NCBI GenBank assembly: GCA_900095835.1
Contig: LT608321.1
Span: 1,078,051 to 1,142,050, forward strand
Source: Ihuprevotella massiliensis
GTDB lineage: Bacteria; Bacteroidota; Bacteroidia; Bacteroidales; Bacteroidaceae
Length of the DNA: 64,000 bases
Reading direction: 5' to 3'
The notes beneath the pieces are model-generated. The model saw nothing but the letters and a program-made list of their open reading frames with translations, searched no databases and was not told where the DNA came from. Within the stretch, counting starts at the first letter, position 1. Every line of letters begins with the position of its first letter. This document shows, piece by piece, positions 35,625 through 46,345 of this stretch. Position numbers and translations under genes: made by a program.

Positions 35625-36425
35625 CTAATAGAGGTTACCTTCCACTCGTTCGATTTCTTCAAACGAAGAAAGAATATCAGCTTTGCCATTGTGAATGGCG
35701 ATGGTATGCTCGAAATGCGCTGCCATACTTCTGTCGCGAGTCAGGATGCTCCACTTATCGGGGTGCATACCTATTTCAGGACTACCCAAAGTGATCATGG
35801 GTTCGATGGCGATGCAGAGACCATTTTTGAGTTGCTTACCCGTGCCTCGCTTACCATAGTTGGGAATTGAGGGTTCTTCGTGCATTTCACGACCGATGCC
35901 GTGACCGACGAATTCGCGAACGACTCCGAATCCTTCTGCTTCACAATGACTCTGCACTGCCGCACCTATGTCACCAATGCGGTGATTGGGGAGAGCAGCT
36001 TCGATGCCTTTGTAAAGACTCTCTTTTGTGGTGCGTAAGAGGCGTTTCACCTCTTCACTAACTTCTCCTACACAAAACGTGTAGGCGGAGTCACCACAAA
36101 ATCCGTTGAGGAAAGTGCCACAGTCGATAGAAACGATGTCTCCATCTTTGAGCGGCTCTGCCGTGGGAAGACCGTGCACCACGACTTCGTTGACCGAAGC
36201 ACAAATGGATGCAGGGAAGGGATCGGTGTCAGGGAAACTTGCGGGGAAACCTTTGAAAGTAGGAATCGCGCCGTGGTCTCTGATGAATTGCTCTGCCAGA
36301 GCGTCCAACTCGAGAGTCGTCACACCAGGCTTCACAACCTTAGCTATTTCTGCGAGTGTTGCGCTGACCAACTGGTTGGCTGCACGCAGCAACTCGATTT
36401 CTTCTTCAGTTTTCAGATAAATCAT
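35625..36425 (-). CDS. map: Methionine aminopeptidase, type I
   Basis: 266 residues. Metal ligands are visible as D in [17 protein letters not shown] (two Asp), H in [15 protein letters not shown] in CIAIEPM and E in [10 protein letters not shown]. It removes the initiator Met from nascent proteins. Its place between secY and infA is the usual one in Bacteroidota. Confidence 0.97.
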   Translation of the reverse strand: MIYLKTEEEIELLRAANQLVSATLAEIAKVVKPGVTTLELDALAEQFIRDHGAIPTFKGFPASFPDTDPFPASICASVNEVVVHGLPTAEPLKDGDIVSIDCGTFLNGFCGDSAYTFCVGEVSEEVKRLLRTTKESLYKGIEAALPNHRIGDIGAAVQSHCEAEGFGVVREFVGHGIGREMHEEPSIPNYGKRGTGKQLKNGLCIAIEPMITLGSPEIGMHPDKWSILTRDRSMAAHFEHTIAIHNGKADILSSFEEIERVEGNLY

Positions 36426-36445
36426 CTGACGAGATTCTATGGACC

Positions 36446-37786
36446 TTATACGTTTGAACGGTTGCGAGTGTGTCCTGCATTGAGCATTCTGTCGTAGTTG
36501 CGCACTGACATGTGGCTATCGATTTGCTGGATGGTATCCAACACAACACCCACAAGGATGAGCAACGACGTACCTCCGAAGAAGTGTGCAAATGCTTGGT
36601 GCACTCCGAATGGCTTCATTTGAGCGAAGACAGGGAGAATAGCAATTGCAGCGATGAAGAGTGAACCTGGCAAAGTGAGGTGTGACATCACATTGTCAAT
36701 GTAATCAGCAGTATCCTTACCTGGCTTGATGCCTGGAATGAAACCGTTGTTACGCTTCATATCTTCTGCCATCTGTACGGGATTCATTGTAATCGCCGTA
36801 TAGAAGTAGGTGAATGCTACAATGAGCAATACGAACACTACATTGTAAAGAACGCTATTGTTATGAAGGAATTGTTGCAAAATGGGGCTTTGCACGTTCA
36901 GCGACTGTACGAGCATCATTGGGATAAACATGATGGCCTGAGCAAAGATGATCGGCATCACGTTAGCCGCAAAGAGCTTCAAAGGAATGTACTGACGCGC
37001 ACCACCAAACTGATTTTTGCGACCTTCAATGCGTTTAGCGTACTGTACTGGAACTTTACGTACCGCTTTTACCAAAAGAATAGCGAAAGCCATCACTGCG
37101 ACAAGAGCAATAATCTCTACAAGGAACTTGATGAGACCACCACCTTCTGCACCAGAAAGAGCAGAGGTGAGTTCTTCAACAAATGCCGCTGGGAGACGGG
37201 CAATGATACCAATCATGATGATGACTGAGACACCATTACCAATACCTTTGTCGGTGATGCGTTCTCCAAGCCACAATACAAACATAGAGCCTGCTGCGAG
37301 GATGATGGTCGACATGACCATGAATCCCAATCCATCACCCATCAAGAACGCACCGCTTCCTTGCGTCTGCGCCTTGAGGTTGATGAGATAAGTAGGAGCT
37401 TGGAAGGTGAGGATGGCAAGGGTCAAAAAGCGTGTGTACTGATTGATCTTGCGCGTTCCGCTTTCACCTTCGCGTTGCATCTTTTGGAAATAGGGAACTG
37501 CAACTGCCAAGAGCTGAATAACAATCGAAGCTGTGATGTAGGGCATAATACCCAAAGCAAAGATTGACGCTTGAGAGAATGCTCCACCAGAGAACATGTC
37601 AAGAAGCGACATAAGGCCGCCCTCCGTCTGCTTGTGCAGATTAGCCAACGCGTTTGAATCGATACCGGGGAGAACCACAGTCGAACCAAAACGATAGATG
37701 GCTACGAACAGGATGGTGATGAGAATGCGCACGCGCAAGTCCTCAATGCGCCAGATGTTCTTGAGTGTTTCGATTATTTTTTTCAT
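36446..37786 (-). CDS. secY: Protein translocase subunit SecY
   Basis: 446 residues with ten hydrophobic segments. Signature stretches are DMFSGGAFSQASIFALGIMP and YIDNVMSHLTLPGSLFIAA. It forms the protein-conducting channel with SecE and SecG (secG is at 50984). It lies 22 bp after rplO. Confidence 0.98.
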   Translation of the reverse strand: MKKIIETLKNIWRIEDLRVRILITILFVAIYRFGSTVVLPGIDSNALANLHKQTEGGLMSLLDMFSGGAFSQASIFALGIMPYITASIVIQLLAVAVPYFQKMQREGESGTRKINQYTRFLTLAILTFQAPTYLINLKAQTQGSGAFLMGDGLGFMVMSTIILAAGSMFVLWLGERITDKGIGNGVSVIIMIGIIARLPAAFVEELTSALSGAEGGGLIKFLVEIIALVAVMAFAILLVKAVRKVPVQYAKRIEGRKNQFGGARQYIPLKLFAANVMPIIFAQAIMFIPMMLVQSLNVQSPILQQFLHNNSVLYNVVFVLLIVAFTYFYTAITMNPVQMAEDMKRNNGFIPGIKPGKDTADYIDNVMSHLTLPGSLFIAAIAILPVFAQMKPFGVHQAFAHFFGGTSLLILVGVVLDTIQQIDSHMSVRNYDRMLNAGHTRNRSNV

Positions 37787-37808
37787 TCGACTCTTAGAAT
37801 TTCGTTAT

Positions 37809-38255
37809 TTAGAGTTGAGCAGCCGTACCGCCTGCTGCTTCGATAGCAGCTACAGCAGCCTTGGAGAAAGCGTGAGCTTCTACGGTAAGCTTAACCTTCA
37901 ATTCACCATTAGCAAGCACCTTTACGAGTGACTTACCGTTGATGAAACCTGCTTCGATAAGCTCTGCAACACCAATCTTCTCGAGGTTCTTAGCCTCGGC
38001 AAGAGTTTGGAGGGTGTTGAGATTGATGGGCTTATACTCGACACGGTTGATGTTCTTGAAACCAAACTTAGGAAGACGGCGTTGGAGAGGCATCTGACCA
38101 CCTTCGAAACCAATCTTCTTGCTGTAACCAGAACGAGACTTGGCACCCTTATGACCGCGGGTAGAAGTACCACCGAGTCCAGAACCAGGACCACGACCGA
38201 TACGCTTGCGCGTTTGGGTAGAACCGTTGGCAGGTTTGAGAGTATGTAATTTCAT
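37809..38255 (-). CDS. rplO: 50S ribosomal protein L15
   Basis: 148 residues; Gly/Arg-rich N-terminus (RKRIGRGPGSGLGGTSTRGH) and C-terminal L18e-like fold. A late 50S assembly protein, 19 bp after rpmD. Confidence 0.98.
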   Translation of the reverse strand: MKLHTLKPANGSTQTRKRIGRGPGSGLGGTSTRGHKGAKSRSGYSKKIGFEGGQMPLQRRLPKFGFKNINRVEYKPINLNTLQTLAEAKNLEKIGVAELIEAGFINGKSLVKVLANGELKVKLTVEAHAFSKAAVAAIEAAGGTAAQL

Positions 38256-38274
38256 AATGTCGTTACGTTTTGGA

Positions 38275-38451
38275 TTATTCTACTACTGTTACCAAGTGGT
38301 GAACCTTGCGAATCATACCGCGAGTGCAAGCATTGTCTTCGAGTTCTACAACATGGTAGAGCTTAGTGAGACCAAGCGCATCGAGAGTACGCTTTTGATC
38401 TACGGGCGCGCCGATGCGGCTGCGAGTTTGCTGAATCTTAATCTTTGCCAT
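38275..38451 (-). CDS. rpmD: 50S ribosomal protein L30
   Basis: 58 residues from the ATG at 38451 (MAKIKIQQTRSRIGAPVDQK), normal for L30; longer frames run into rpsE. It starts 4 bp after the rpsE stop. Confidence 0.96.
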   Translation of the reverse strand: MAKIKIQQTRSRIGAPVDQKRTLDALGLTKLYHVVELEDNACTRGMIRKVHHLVTVVE

Positions 38452-38455
38452 GTGA

Positions 38456-38962
38456 TTATCCTCTGAAAACTTTATCCAATGAAACACCACGATGTTGAGC
38501 CACAGTGCGTGCATCACGCATTTCACCAAGAGCTTGGATGGTAGCCTTTACCAAGTTGTGGGGGTTAGAAGAACCCTTAGACTTAGCCAAAACGTTGGTG
38601 ATACCTACACTTTCGAACACGGGGCGCATAGCACCACCGGCTACCACTCCAGTACCTTCAGAAGCGGGGAGGATGAGAACCTCAGCACCGCCGAAGCGAG
38701 CAGCTTGTTCGTGAGGAACAGTACCTTTGATGATGGGCACCTTAACGAGGTTCTTCTTGGCAGCTTCTACGCCCTTAGCAATAGCGGCAGTAACTTCGCC
38801 AGCCTTACCAAGACCGTAACCGATAACACCCTTACCATCACCAACTACTACGATAGCAGCGAAAGTGAAAGTGCGACCACCCTTTGTAACCTTCGTTACA
38901 CGATTGATAGCAACGAGTCTATCTTTCAATTCTTCATTGTTTGCATTTACTCTGTTTGCCAT
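38456..38962 (-). CDS. rpsE: 30S ribosomal protein S5
   Basis: 168 residues; double-stranded RNA-binding N-terminal part with [20 protein letters not shown] and [20 protein letters not shown]. It helps decoding accuracy and 30S body assembly. Confidence 0.98.
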   Translation of the reverse strand: MANRVNANNEELKDRLVAINRVTKVTKGGRTFTFAAIVVVGDGKGVIGYGLGKAGEVTAAIAKGVEAAKKNLVKVPIIKGTVPHEQAARFGGAEVLILPASEGTGVVAGGAMRPVFESVGITNVLAKSKGSSNPHNLVKATIQALGEMRDARTVAQHRGVSLDKVFRG

Positions 38963-38967
38963 AATCT

Positions 38968-39312
38968 TTAGAATTTGAGTCCACCATTACGAGCGCCTTC
39001 AGCAACTTCCTTCACGCGACCGTGGTAGAGGTAGCCGTTACGATCAAAAACTACAGTAGTGATACCTGCTTCAAGAGCCTTCTTGGCTACTGCTTCACCC
39101 ACCTTGAATGCTTGTTCCTTCTTGGGGCAAGCTTCAAGACCGAGAGAAGAAGCTGCAACGAGCGTGCTGCCTACTTCATCATTGATGATCTGAACGTAGA
39201 TTTGCTTGTTGCTACGGAAAACGCTCATGCGAGGACGCTCAGCCGTGCCAGAAATCTTATTGCGAACGCGATACTTAATCTTTACGCGTCTTGCTTCTTT
39301 TACTTTTGTCAT
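38968..39312 (-). CDS. rplR: 50S ribosomal protein L18
   Basis: 114 residues; [20 protein letters not shown] and [20 protein letters not shown] are the family signatures. It brings 5S rRNA into the 50S subunit together with L5. Confidence 0.98.
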   Translation of the reverse strand: MTKVKEARRVKIKYRVRNKISGTAERPRMSVFRSNKQIYVQIINDEVGSTLVAASSLGLEACPKKEQAFKVGEAVAKKALEAGITTVVFDRNGYLYHGRVKEVAEGARNGGLKF

Positions 39313-39334
39313 AATCTTGTGTCGTGATTAGAGA

Positions 39335-39901
39335 TTACTTAGCACCTGCCGACTTACCAGACTTACGACGGATTTGTTCACCGACGTAAAGAATACCCTT
39401 ACCCTTGTAAGGTTCAGGCTTACGGAAAGAGCGAATCTTAGCGCATACGAGGCCAAGAAGCTGCTTGTCGCAAGAAGTGAGGCAGATATAAGGGTTCTTG
39501 TTACGCTCCATCTTAGTTTCCACAGAAATTTCCTTAGGAAGCTGAATCAAGATGGGGTGCGTGAAGCCAAGAGAGAAAGTGATAAGATTCCCCTTATTCT
39601 CTACACGATAACCGACACCCACAAGTTCCATTTCAGCCTTGTACTGTTCAGTCACACCAACAACCATGTTGTTGACGAGGGCGCGGTAGAGGCCATGGAA
39701 CGCTTGCTTTTGCTTTTGTTCCACTTCGCTGTTCTCATCGATAGCGAAGGTGATTTGACCATCTGCGATAGTGACAATGATAGAGGGATCAACAGCCTGA
39801 GAGAGTTCACCCTTCGGACCTTTAACGGTCACTACATTATCCTTCAGGGTAGCTTCTACGCCTGCAGGAATGTTAATCGGCAATTTACCAATTCTAGACA
39901 T
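39335..39901 (-). CDS. rplF: 50S ribosomal protein L6
   Basis: 188 residues from the ATG at 39901 (MSRIGKLPINIPAGVEATLK); an 11-codon in-frame extension is rejected. The C-terminal PEPYKGKGILYVGEQIRRKS is the L6 signature. It lies near the factor-binding stalk base. Confidence 0.97.
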   Translation of the reverse strand: MSRIGKLPINIPAGVEATLKDNVVTVKGPKGELSQAVDPSIIVTIADGQITFAIDENSEVEQKQKQAFHGLYRALVNNMVVGVTEQYKAEMELVGVGYRVENKGNLITFSLGFTHPILIQLPKEISVETKMERNKNPYICLTSCDKQLLGLVCAKIRSFRKPEPYKGKGILYVGEQIRRKSGKSAGAK

Positions 39902-39918
39902 TTTGTTCCTTCTGTTTA

Positions 39919-40314
39919 TTAGTATACATAGCAAAGAACCTCACCGCCAATCTTGAGGGCAGCAGCTTCCTTGTCTGTCATAACACCTTTGGACGTGGAG
40001 ATGATAGCGATACCAAGTCCGTTGATTACGCGAGGCATGTCACGATAACCAGTATACTTACGCATACCTGGAGTAGAAACACGCTTCAAGCTCTTAATTG
40101 CGCTCACCTTAGTGGCGGGGTTGTACTTAAGAGCGATTTTGATAGTGCCTTGAGGCCCTACTTCCTCAAACTTGTAGTTGAGGATATAGCCCTTGTCGAA
40201 GAGGATCTTAGTGATGTCCTTCTTCAAGTTTGACGCAGGTACTTCAACTACGCGATGCTTAGCTTGGATCGCGTTGCGAAGACGGGTCAAAAAGTCTGCT
40301 ATAGGATCAGTCAT
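39919..40314 (-). CDS. rpsH: 30S ribosomal protein S8
   Basis: 131 residues; TDPIADFLTRLRNAIQAKHR at the start and ISTSKGVMTDKEAAALKIGG at the end. It binds 16S rRNA helix 21 and in E. coli represses the spc operon. Confidence 0.98.
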   Translation of the reverse strand: MTDPIADFLTRLRNAIQAKHRVVEVPASNLKKDITKILFDKGYILNYKFEEVGPQGTIKIALKYNPATKVSAIKSLKRVSTPGMRKYTGYRDMPRVINGLGIAIISTSKGVMTDKEAAALKIGGEVLCYVY

Positions 40315-40387
40315 TTATTGAGAGTTTAATTTATCGGGAATTTCCCGACAGTGTTAAATATTTGTTGGTCTCAATTGAGAGTGCATC

Positions 40388-40690
40388 TTACCAAGATGCT
40401 TTGCGAACGCCAGGAATAAGACCTGCTGAAGCCATCTCGCGGAATTGGATACGAGAAAGACCGAAGAGGCGGATATAACCCTTTGGACGACCCGTGATCT
40501 TGCAACGGTTGTGCAAACGGATGGGGTTAGCGTTGCGAGGAATGCGTTGGAGCTTTTGAGCAGCTTCGAAAGCAGCTTGGGGATCATCGCTGTGGTTAAC
40601 GATTTCCTTAAGAGCAGCACGCTTAGCAGCATACTTAGCAACCATTTTGGCACGCTTCACTTCGCGTGCTTTCATTGATTCTTTTGCCAT
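40388..40690 (-). CDS. rpsN: 30S ribosomal protein S14 (long, zinc-free type)
   Basis: 100 residues ending [18 protein letters not shown], preceded by [20 protein letters not shown]. It has no paired Cys zinc knuckle, so it is the long zinc-independent form. The 73-bp gap to rpsH has no gene. Confidence 0.98.
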   Translation of the reverse strand: MAKESMKAREVKRAKMVAKYAAKRAALKEIVNHSDDPQAAFEAAQKLQRIPRNANPIRLHNRCKITGRPKGYIRLFGLSRIQFREMASAGLIPGVRKASW

Positions 40691-40698
40691 ATCGCTGA

Positions 40699-41253
40699 TT
40701 AGTTGTTATTAGCGTTCTTGAAAGGAAGACCAAATTCCTTGAGGAGAGCGTAGCCCTCTTCGTCTGTGGGAGCAGAAGTCACGAAAGTGATGTTCATACC
40801 CAAGATACGATCGATAGAGTCGATGTTGATTTCAGGGAAGATGATTTGTTCTTGGATACCGAGAGTGTAGTTACCACGGCCATCGAACTTGCTTTCGATA
40901 CCCTTGAAGTCGCGGATACGTGGGAGAGCCACACGTACGAGCTTTTCGAGGAATTCGTACATTTGCTCACGACGGAGAGTAACCATCACGCCGATAGGCA
41001 TCTTCTTACGAAGTTTGAAGTTTGCAACGTCCTTCTTAGAAACTGTAGCAACGGCCTTTTGACCGGTGATAGCAGTAAGTTCGTTGATAGCCACTTCGAT
41101 AATTTTCTTATCAGCAGTAGCACTACCAAGACCTTGGTTGATAACAATCTTCTTGAGGACGGGAATCTGCATAGAAGAAGAGTAGTTGAACTGCTTCATC
41201 AACGCGGGAGCGATGCGCTCCTTATATTCTTTCTTGAGTTGTGCGGTATTCAT
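40699..41253 (-). CDS. rplE: 50S ribosomal protein L5
   Basis: 184 residues; [20 protein letters not shown] and [20 protein letters not shown] are L5 signatures. It binds 5S rRNA and contacts P-site tRNA. It starts 2 bp after the rplX stop. Confidence 0.98.
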   Translation of the reverse strand: MNTAQLKKEYKERIAPALMKQFNYSSSMQIPVLKKIVINQGLGSATADKKIIEVAINELTAITGQKAVATVSKKDVANFKLRKKMPIGVMVTLRREQMYEFLEKLVRVALPRIRDFKGIESKFDGRGNYTLGIQEQIIFPEINIDSIDRILGMNITFVTSAPTDEEGYALLKEFGLPFKNANNN

Positions 41254-41255
41254 TA

Positions 41256-41573
41256 CTAAATCTCCTCTCCTGATTTTTTAGCGATGCGGACGAGCTTACC
41301 TTCAGCGTTGCGCTGACGACCGATGCGAGTGGGCTTGCCGGTCTTAGGGTCAACCACATTCAAATTGGAAATGTGAATGGGAGCTTCCGTTTTCACGAAA
41401 CCACCCTGAGGATTCTGGGCGCTGGGCTTCTGGCTCTTTTGAACCATATTGAGACCTTCCACGATAGCGCGTTGTTTGTCAACAAGGACGCGAACCACCT
41501 TACCGGTCTTGTTCTTATCCTTACCTGCAAGCACGCAAACGGTGTCACCCTTCTTAATATGTAACTTACTCAT
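41256..41573 (-). CDS. rplX: 50S ribosomal protein L24
   Basis: 105 residues; KOW motif [20 protein letters not shown] near the start. One of the two assembly-initiator proteins of the 50S subunit. Confidence 0.98.
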   Translation of the reverse strand: MSKLHIKKGDTVCVLAGKDKNKTGKVVRVLVDKQRAIVEGLNMVQKSQKPSAQNPQGGFVKTEAPIHISNLNVVDPKTGKPTRIGRQRNAEGKLVRIAKKSGEEI

Positions 41574-41602
41574 GTGAGATGTTAGTCTTAATTGGTGTGG
41601 GA

Positions 41603-41968
41603 TTAGAGTACTTCAGGTGCCAAAGAAACCACCTTCATGTTTACTGCACGAAGTTCACGAGCCACAGGGCCGAAGATACGGCTACCTCTCAACTCACCTG
41701 CATTGTTCAAGAGAACGCATGCATTATCATCAAAACGGATGTAAGAACCATCGGGACGACGGATTTCTTTCTTCGTACGTACAATCAGTGCCTTTGAAAC
41801 AGCACCCTTTTTGATATCGCTGGATGGGATGACGCTCTTCACAGAAACGACAATCACATCACCTACAGAAGCGTAGCGACGCTTCGTACCGCCGAGTACG
41901 CGAATGCAGAGTGCTTCACGAGCACCGCTGTTGTCGCAAACGGTCAATCTAGATTCTGTCTGGATCAT
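41603..41968 (-). CDS. rplN: 50S ribosomal protein L14
   Basis: 121 residues; [20 protein letters not shown] at the N-terminus and the basic [20 protein letters not shown]. It forms an intersubunit bridge and starts 2 bp after the rpsQ stop. Confidence 0.98.
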   Translation of the reverse strand: MIQTESRLTVCDNSGAREALCIRVLGGTKRRYASVGDVIVVSVKSVIPSSDIKKGAVSKALIVRTKKEIRRPDGSYIRFDDNACVLLNNAGELRGSRIFGPVARELRAVNMKVVSLAPEVL

Positions 41969-41970
41969 GA

Positions 41971-42225
41971 TTACTTAGCTCTTTCTACGATTTCTACAAC
42001 TCTCCAACGCTTGGTCTTGCTCAAGGGACGGGTTTCCATGATGAGCACGGTATCACCAACGTTGCAATCGTTCTTCTCGTCGTGAGCGTGATACTTCTTC
42101 GTCTTGGAGATAAACTTACCATAAATAGGGTGCTTCTCTTTGAACTTTGCGGCAACGACGATGGTTTTGTCCATCTTGTTGCTCACAACAACACCCTGAC
42201 GAGTTTTTCTTAAATTTCTTTCCAT
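41971..42225 (-). CDS. rpsQ: 30S ribosomal protein S17
   Basis: 84 residues from the ATG at 42225 ([20 protein letters not shown]); a 16-codon upstream extension lies in the spacer. Core signature [20 protein letters not shown]. The upstream 139-bp spacer separates it from rpmC. Confidence 0.97.
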   Translation of the reverse strand: MERNLRKTRQGVVVSNKMDKTIVVAAKFKEKHPIYGKFISKTKKYHAHDEKNDCNVGDTVLIMETRPLSKTKRWRVVEIVERAK

Positions 42226-42364
42226 TCTGGATTGTGTATAGTTTGTTGGTTTGAACTTCAGTGCTATGTTCACTGTCTATTCGTTGTAGTGCCAACTTCT
42301 CAGCAATTCAACAATCAGCCGCAGCAACGCATAGCATGAGCATAGCCTTTAGTTCGTCACCGAT
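42226..42364 (-). other. Non-coding spacer between rpmC and rpsQ
   Basis: 139 bp without a gene where most clusters have almost none. It contains a short imperfect repeat (CTATGCTCATGCTATGC on the minus strand). No promoter box or strong hairpin is evident. Confidence 0.4.
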
Positions 42365-42550
42365 TTACTTTTCGTTCAACACAGTCTTCATCTGCGCGAT
42401 GGTACGACGGAGCGTCTTGATCTGTGCAGGATTTTCCAGGGGAGAGATGCTGTGGTTGATCACCAAAGTGTCATAGGCTGCAACCTCAGCTGCAAGGCGT
42501 TCTGCGAGTTCGCCCTTGCTTTTCAGTTCACGAATTTCTGCAATCTTCAT
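42365..42550 (-). CDS. rpmC: 50S ribosomal protein L29
   Basis: 61 residues from the ATG at 42550 (MKIAEIRELKSKGELAERLA); a TTG two codons upstream is not preferred. Two-helix protein at the tunnel exit. It begins 2 bp after the rplP stop. Confidence 0.95.
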   Translation of the reverse strand: MKIAEIRELKSKGELAERLAAEVAAYDTLVINHSISPLENPAQIKTLRRTIAQMKTVLNEK

Positions 42551-42552
42551 AA

Positions 42553-42978
42553 TCAAGCTTTTTTGTCGTAGTCGTGTCTAACAATGAACTTAGTGGTTAC
42601 GGGGAGCTTTTGCGCTGCGAGGCGGAGAGCTTCTTTTGCCACTTCGAAGGGAACGCCTTCGATTTCAAAGATGATGCGACCAGGAGTGATGGGGAACACA
42701 AAACCTACAGGGTCACCCTTACCTTTACCCATGCGGACGTCGGCAGGCTTCTTAGTGATAGGTTTGTCGGGGAAAATGCGAATCCAGCTCTGTCCTTCAC
42801 GTTGCATGTAACGCGTCATAGCGATACGTGCAGCTTCGATTTGACGACCGGTAATCCAGTGCGTATCGAGGCTCTTGATGCCGAAGCTACCAAAAGCGAG
42901 TTGGTTACCGCGCTGGGCGTTGCCTTTGCTGCGGCCCTTATGAGGGCGGCGGTACTTAGTTCTTTTAGGCTGTAACAT
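42553..42978 (-). CDS. rplP: 50S ribosomal protein L16
   Basis: 141 residues; [20 protein letters not shown] and the signature [20 protein letters not shown] (in place of the more common KGxPE-W pattern). It helps accommodate A-site tRNA. Confidence 0.98.
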   Translation of the reverse strand: MLQPKRTKYRRPHKGRSKGNAQRGNQLAFGSFGIKSLDTHWITGRQIEAARIAMTRYMQREGQSWIRIFPDKPITKKPADVRMGKGKGDPVGFVFPITPGRIIFEIEGVPFEVAKEALRLAAQKLPVTTKFIVRHDYDKKA

Positions 42979-42998
42979 AATGCTCTAAACGGAATCGA

Positions 42999-43787
42999 TT
43001 AACGGTTTGAATTTCTCTTGTTGCGGAAGTTACCACGACCTTCACGGCGACCGCCTTCACGACGACCATTTTCCTTTTCAGCTGTGAAGTTAGGAGCGAG
43101 GTCACGCTTGCCATAAACTTCGCCACGGCAGATCCACACTTTGATACCAAGGATACCCACTTTAGTGAGGGCTTCAGTTTGGCAATAGTCGATGTCTGCA
43201 CGGAAAGTGTGGAGAGGAGTACGACCTTCCTTGTACATTTCGCTGCGAGCGATTTCAGCACCGTTCAAACGACCGCTGATTTGTACTTTGATACCTTCAG
43301 CACCACCACGCATTGAGTTTTCAATAGCCTTTTTGATTGCACGGCGGTAAGCAATCTTACCTTCAACTTGACGAGCAATAGACTTAGCTACGATGTTAGC
43401 GTCGAGGTCAGGTTTCTTCACTTCGAAGATGTTGATTTGAACATCCTTGTTCGTAATCTTCTGAAGTTGAAGTTTGAGTTGTTCTACATCCTTACCGCCT
43501 TGTCCGATAATCATACCAGGACGGCTAGTGCACACGGTGATAGTCACCAATTTGGGTGTGCGTTCGATAACGATGCGAGAAACATATTCATAAACGCTGG
43601 TAAATTCTTTCTTGCTAGCGTTGCGACCGGGCTTTTCGATGTAGTTTTTGAAACGAGCATCGAGGTATTCGCGGATCTTGCTATCTTCGAGAATGCTATC
43701 ACCGAAGTTAGAACCACCGAACCAGTTGGAGTCCCAACCGCGGATGATGCCAAGTCGGTTGGCGATAGGATTAATCTTTTGTCCCAT
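42999..43787 (-). CDS. rpsC: 30S ribosomal protein S3
   Basis: 262 residues with a KH domain ([20 protein letters not shown]) and the S3 C-terminal domain. The last ~27 residues are an Arg/Gly/Asn-rich tail ([20 protein letters not shown]). It sits at the mRNA entry channel. Confidence 0.98.
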   Translation of the reverse strand: MGQKINPIANRLGIIRGWDSNWFGGSNFGDSILEDSKIREYLDARFKNYIEKPGRNASKKEFTSVYEYVSRIVIERTPKLVTITVCTSRPGMIIGQGGKDVEQLKLQLQKITNKDVQINIFEVKKPDLDANIVAKSIARQVEGKIAYRRAIKKAIENSMRGGAEGIKVQISGRLNGAEIARSEMYKEGRTPLHTFRADIDYCQTEALTKVGILGIKVWICRGEVYGKRDLAPNFTAEKENGRREGGRREGRGNFRNKRNSNR

Positions 43788-43799
43788 TTCTTATTCTAA

Positions 43800-44204
43800 T
43801 TAGTCGTTGGTTTCTTCTTTAGTGCCCACGAACACAGTCACGTGGTTAGAACGCTTGCGGATGCGATAGCCGCGACCTTGAGGTGCGGGGCGCATACGTT
43901 TGAGGGTTGCACCACCGTCAACGAAAATCTTCGTGATGAAGAGTTCGCCTTCTTCGGCCTTGCGATTGTTCTTTGCTTCCCAGTTAGCGATGGCAGAGCG
44001 AAGGAGCTTCTCCACGTCGTTAGACGCAGCCTTCTTGCTGAAACGAAGCGTGCCAAGTGCACGATTCACTTCCATGCCGCGCACCAAGTCTACTACGTAG
44101 CGCATCTTGCGGGGTGACGAAGGACAATCATTCAACTTTGCAAAATACTGGGTTTTGAGAGCCGCTTTGCGAGCTTCAGCGGCGAGTCTTTTTCTAGCTC
44201 CCAT
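43800..44204 (-). CDS. rplV: 50S ribosomal protein L22
   Basis: 134 residues; [20 protein letters not shown] and the C-terminal loop [20 protein letters not shown] reach into the exit tunnel. Confidence 0.98.
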   Translation of the reverse strand: MGARKRLAAEARKAALKTQYFAKLNDCPSSPRKMRYVVDLVRGMEVNRALGTLRFSKKAASNDVEKLLRSAIANWEAKNNRKAEEGELFITKIFVDGGATLKRMRPAPQGRGYRIRKRSNHVTVFVGTKEETND

Positions 44205-44274
44205 TATTTAGAGATTGAGATGTTGATTTATTGGAATGGATTGATTTGTGTGAGGTAATCAAGTGAGAAGTGGA

Positions 44275-44544
44275 TTACTTCTTCTTGTTGCCACCGTGAC
44301 CACCGAACTTACGGGTGGGGGCAAACTCACCGAACTTGTGACCTACCATATTTTCAGTCACGTAAACGGGAATAAACTTGTTACCGTTGTGCACTGCGAC
44401 AGTGTGACCCACGAAATCGGGGGAAATCATCGAAGCGCGAGCCCAAGTTTTCACCACATTCTTCTTGCCACTTTCGTTCATGGCGAGAATTTTCTTCTCG
44501 AGAGAAACTGCGATGTATGGACCTTTCTTAAGAGAACGACTCAT
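44275..44544 (-). CDS. rpsS: 30S ribosomal protein S19
   Basis: 89 residues; [20 protein letters not shown] and the signature [20 protein letters not shown]. Part of the 30S head with S13. Confidence 0.98.
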   Translation of the reverse strand: MSRSLKKGPYIAVSLEKKILAMNESGKKNVVKTWARASMISPDFVGHTVAVHNGNKFIPVYVTENMVGHKFGEFAPTRKFGGHGGNKKK

Positions 44545-44565
44545 ATTGCGATTCTTTTAGTGCTG

Positions 44566-45390
44566 TTATTTCTTACGTCTTTCGATAATGTACTTGTTGC
44601 TCTGCTTCTTAGGTGCACGTGTCTTGAGACCCTTAGCATAGAGACCAGTACGAGAGCGTGGGTGTCCACCGCTTTGGCGTCCTTCACCACCACCCATGGG
44701 GTGGTCTACAGGGTTCATCACAACACCACGGTTGTGAGGACGACGACCAAGCCAGCGGCTACGACCTGCCTTACCAGAAGATTCGAGAGCGTGGTCAGAG
44801 TTACCTACGCTACCGATTGTAGCTTTGCAAGCACTGAGAATTTGACGAGTTTCTCCAGAAGGCAACTTGATAACACAGTATTTACCTTCACGAGAAGTGA
44901 GCTGAGCGAAGTTACCAGCAGAGCGAACGAGAAGTGCGCCTTGACCAGGACGAAGCTCAATGTTGTGGATCACAGTACCCACAGGGATATTTTGAAGAGG
45001 AAGTGCATTACCTACTTCAGGAGCAGCTTCAGCACCAGAGAGGAGCTGATCGCCAACCTTCAATCCATTGGGAGCGATGATATAACGCTTTTCACCGTCA
45101 GCATAATAAAGAAGAGCGATGCGAGCAGAACGGTTAGGATCATACTCGATAGTCTTTACCACTGCGGGAACTCCATCTTTCTCACGTTTGAAGTCGATGA
45201 AGCGGAACTTACGCTTGTGACCACCGCCGAGATAACGCATAGTCATCTTACCGACGTTATTGCGACCACCGCTAGCACGCTTACCGCTAACGAGAGATTT
45301 TTCCGGTACTGATGCAGTAATTTCTTCGAAAGTACCGATAGCTTTGTGTCTTTGGCCCGGAGTCGTGGGCTTAAATTTACGTACTGCCAT
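44566..45390 (-). CDS. rplB: 50S ribosomal protein L2
   Basis: 274 residues. The peptidyl-transferase-near signature [20 protein letters not shown] is present. Central to 50S assembly and subunit association. Confidence 0.99.
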   Translation of the reverse strand: MAVRKFKPTTPGQRHKAIGTFEEITASVPEKSLVSGKRASGGRNNVGKMTMRYLGGGHKRKFRFIDFKREKDGVPAVVKTIEYDPNRSARIALLYYADGEKRYIIAPNGLKVGDQLLSGAEAAPEVGNALPLQNIPVGTVIHNIELRPGQGALLVRSAGNFAQLTSREGKYCVIKLPSGETRQILSACKATIGSVGNSDHALESSGKAGRSRWLGRRPHNRGVVMNPVDHPMGGGEGRQSGGHPRSRTGLYAKGLKTRAPKKQSNKYIIERRKK

Positions 45391-45398
45391 TTCTTTGT

Positions 45399-45689
45399 TT
45401 AGATATTGCTATAGAAATCGATGGCTTCGCCTTCCTTCACAGTGACAATAGCCTTCTTGAAAGCGTTGGTGCGACCACGAAGGAGACCAGCGCGAGTATA
45501 GCGAGACTTGCTCTTACCAGCGTAAACCATTGTGTTTACGTCAGTAACCGTCACACCGTAGCGTGCTTCTACCTCAGCTTTGATTTGGAGCTTGTTGGCA
45601 GTTGGCTTCACTACGAAACCGAACTTATTTTGCTTTTCTGAAAGCTCGTTCAGTTTTTCCGTAACGATGGGTTTAATAATGAATGCCAT
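45399..45689 (-). CDS. rplW: 50S ribosomal protein L23
   Basis: 96 residues ([20 protein letters not shown] ... [17 protein letters not shown]). It lies at the tunnel exit and docks trigger factor and SRP. Starts 8 bp before rplB on the transcript. Confidence 0.97.
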   Translation of the reverse strand: MAFIIKPIVTEKLNELSEKQNKFGFVVKPTANKLQIKAEVEARYGVTVTDVNTMVYAGKSKSRYTRAGLLRGRTNAFKKAIVTVKEGEAIDFYSNI

Positions 45690-45712
45690 TACTTCGTTGT
45701 TTAATGAGATGA

Positions 45713-46342
45713 TTACTTAGCGAGTACTTCTTCTACCTTTGCTACTGCGCTCTCGGTGAGTACCAAAACAGAGGCATCAAGCACACCATAAGTATTGATA
45801 TCAGAAGCAACAGCAACTTTTGCCTTTGGAAGGTTGCGAGCAGAGAGATAGAGATTCTTGTCGCTACCAGCTGCTACAACGAGCACCTTCTTACCTGCGA
45901 GATTAAGATCGTTGAGCAAAGCAATGAAGTTCTTAGTCTTGGGAGCTTCAAAAGTGAAGTCTTCCACTACTACGAGCGCATTTTCTTGCACCTTGTAGCT
46001 CAAAGCAGAGCGGCGAGCCAATTGCTTCACCTTCTTATTGAGCTTAAAACGATAATCACGAGGCTTAGGGCCAAACACGCGAGCACCACCTACGAGCAAT
46101 GGAGAGTTGATGTCACCACGACGTGCGCCACCACCACCTTTTTGACGGCCGAGCTTACGAGTAGAACCAGAGAGTTCGCTACGTTCTTTTGTTTTTGCAG
46201 TTCCTTGACGTTGTGCAGCAAGATATTGCTTCACATCAAGATAGATTGCGTGGTCATTAGGTTCAACACCGAAGACACTGTCGTTAAGAGTCACCTTCTT
46301 ACCAGTGTCCTGACCCTTAATATTCAATACACTAACTTCCAT
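45713..46342 (-). CDS. rplD: 50S ribosomal protein L4
   Basis: 209 residues; [20 protein letters not shown] marks the tunnel-lining loop. In E. coli L4 represses the S10 operon through its leader; here the operon leader upstream of rplC has three hairpins. It starts 3 bp after the rplC stop. Confidence 0.98.
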   Translation of the reverse strand: MEVSVLNIKGQDTGKKVTLNDSVFGVEPNDHAIYLDVKQYLAAQRQGTAKTKERSELSGSTRKLGRQKGGGGARRGDINSPLLVGGARVFGPKPRDYRFKLNKKVKQLARRSALSYKVQENALVVVEDFTFEAPKTKNFIALLNDLNLAGKKVLVVAAGSDKNLYLSARNLPKAKVAVASDINTYGVLDASVLVLTESAVAKVEEVLAK

Positions 46343-46345
46343 GTC

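Noticed and set aside
44263-45312. 349-residue open frame on the plus strand
   Set aside because: Antisense to rpsS and rplB; a Thr/Ser-rich shadow frame.
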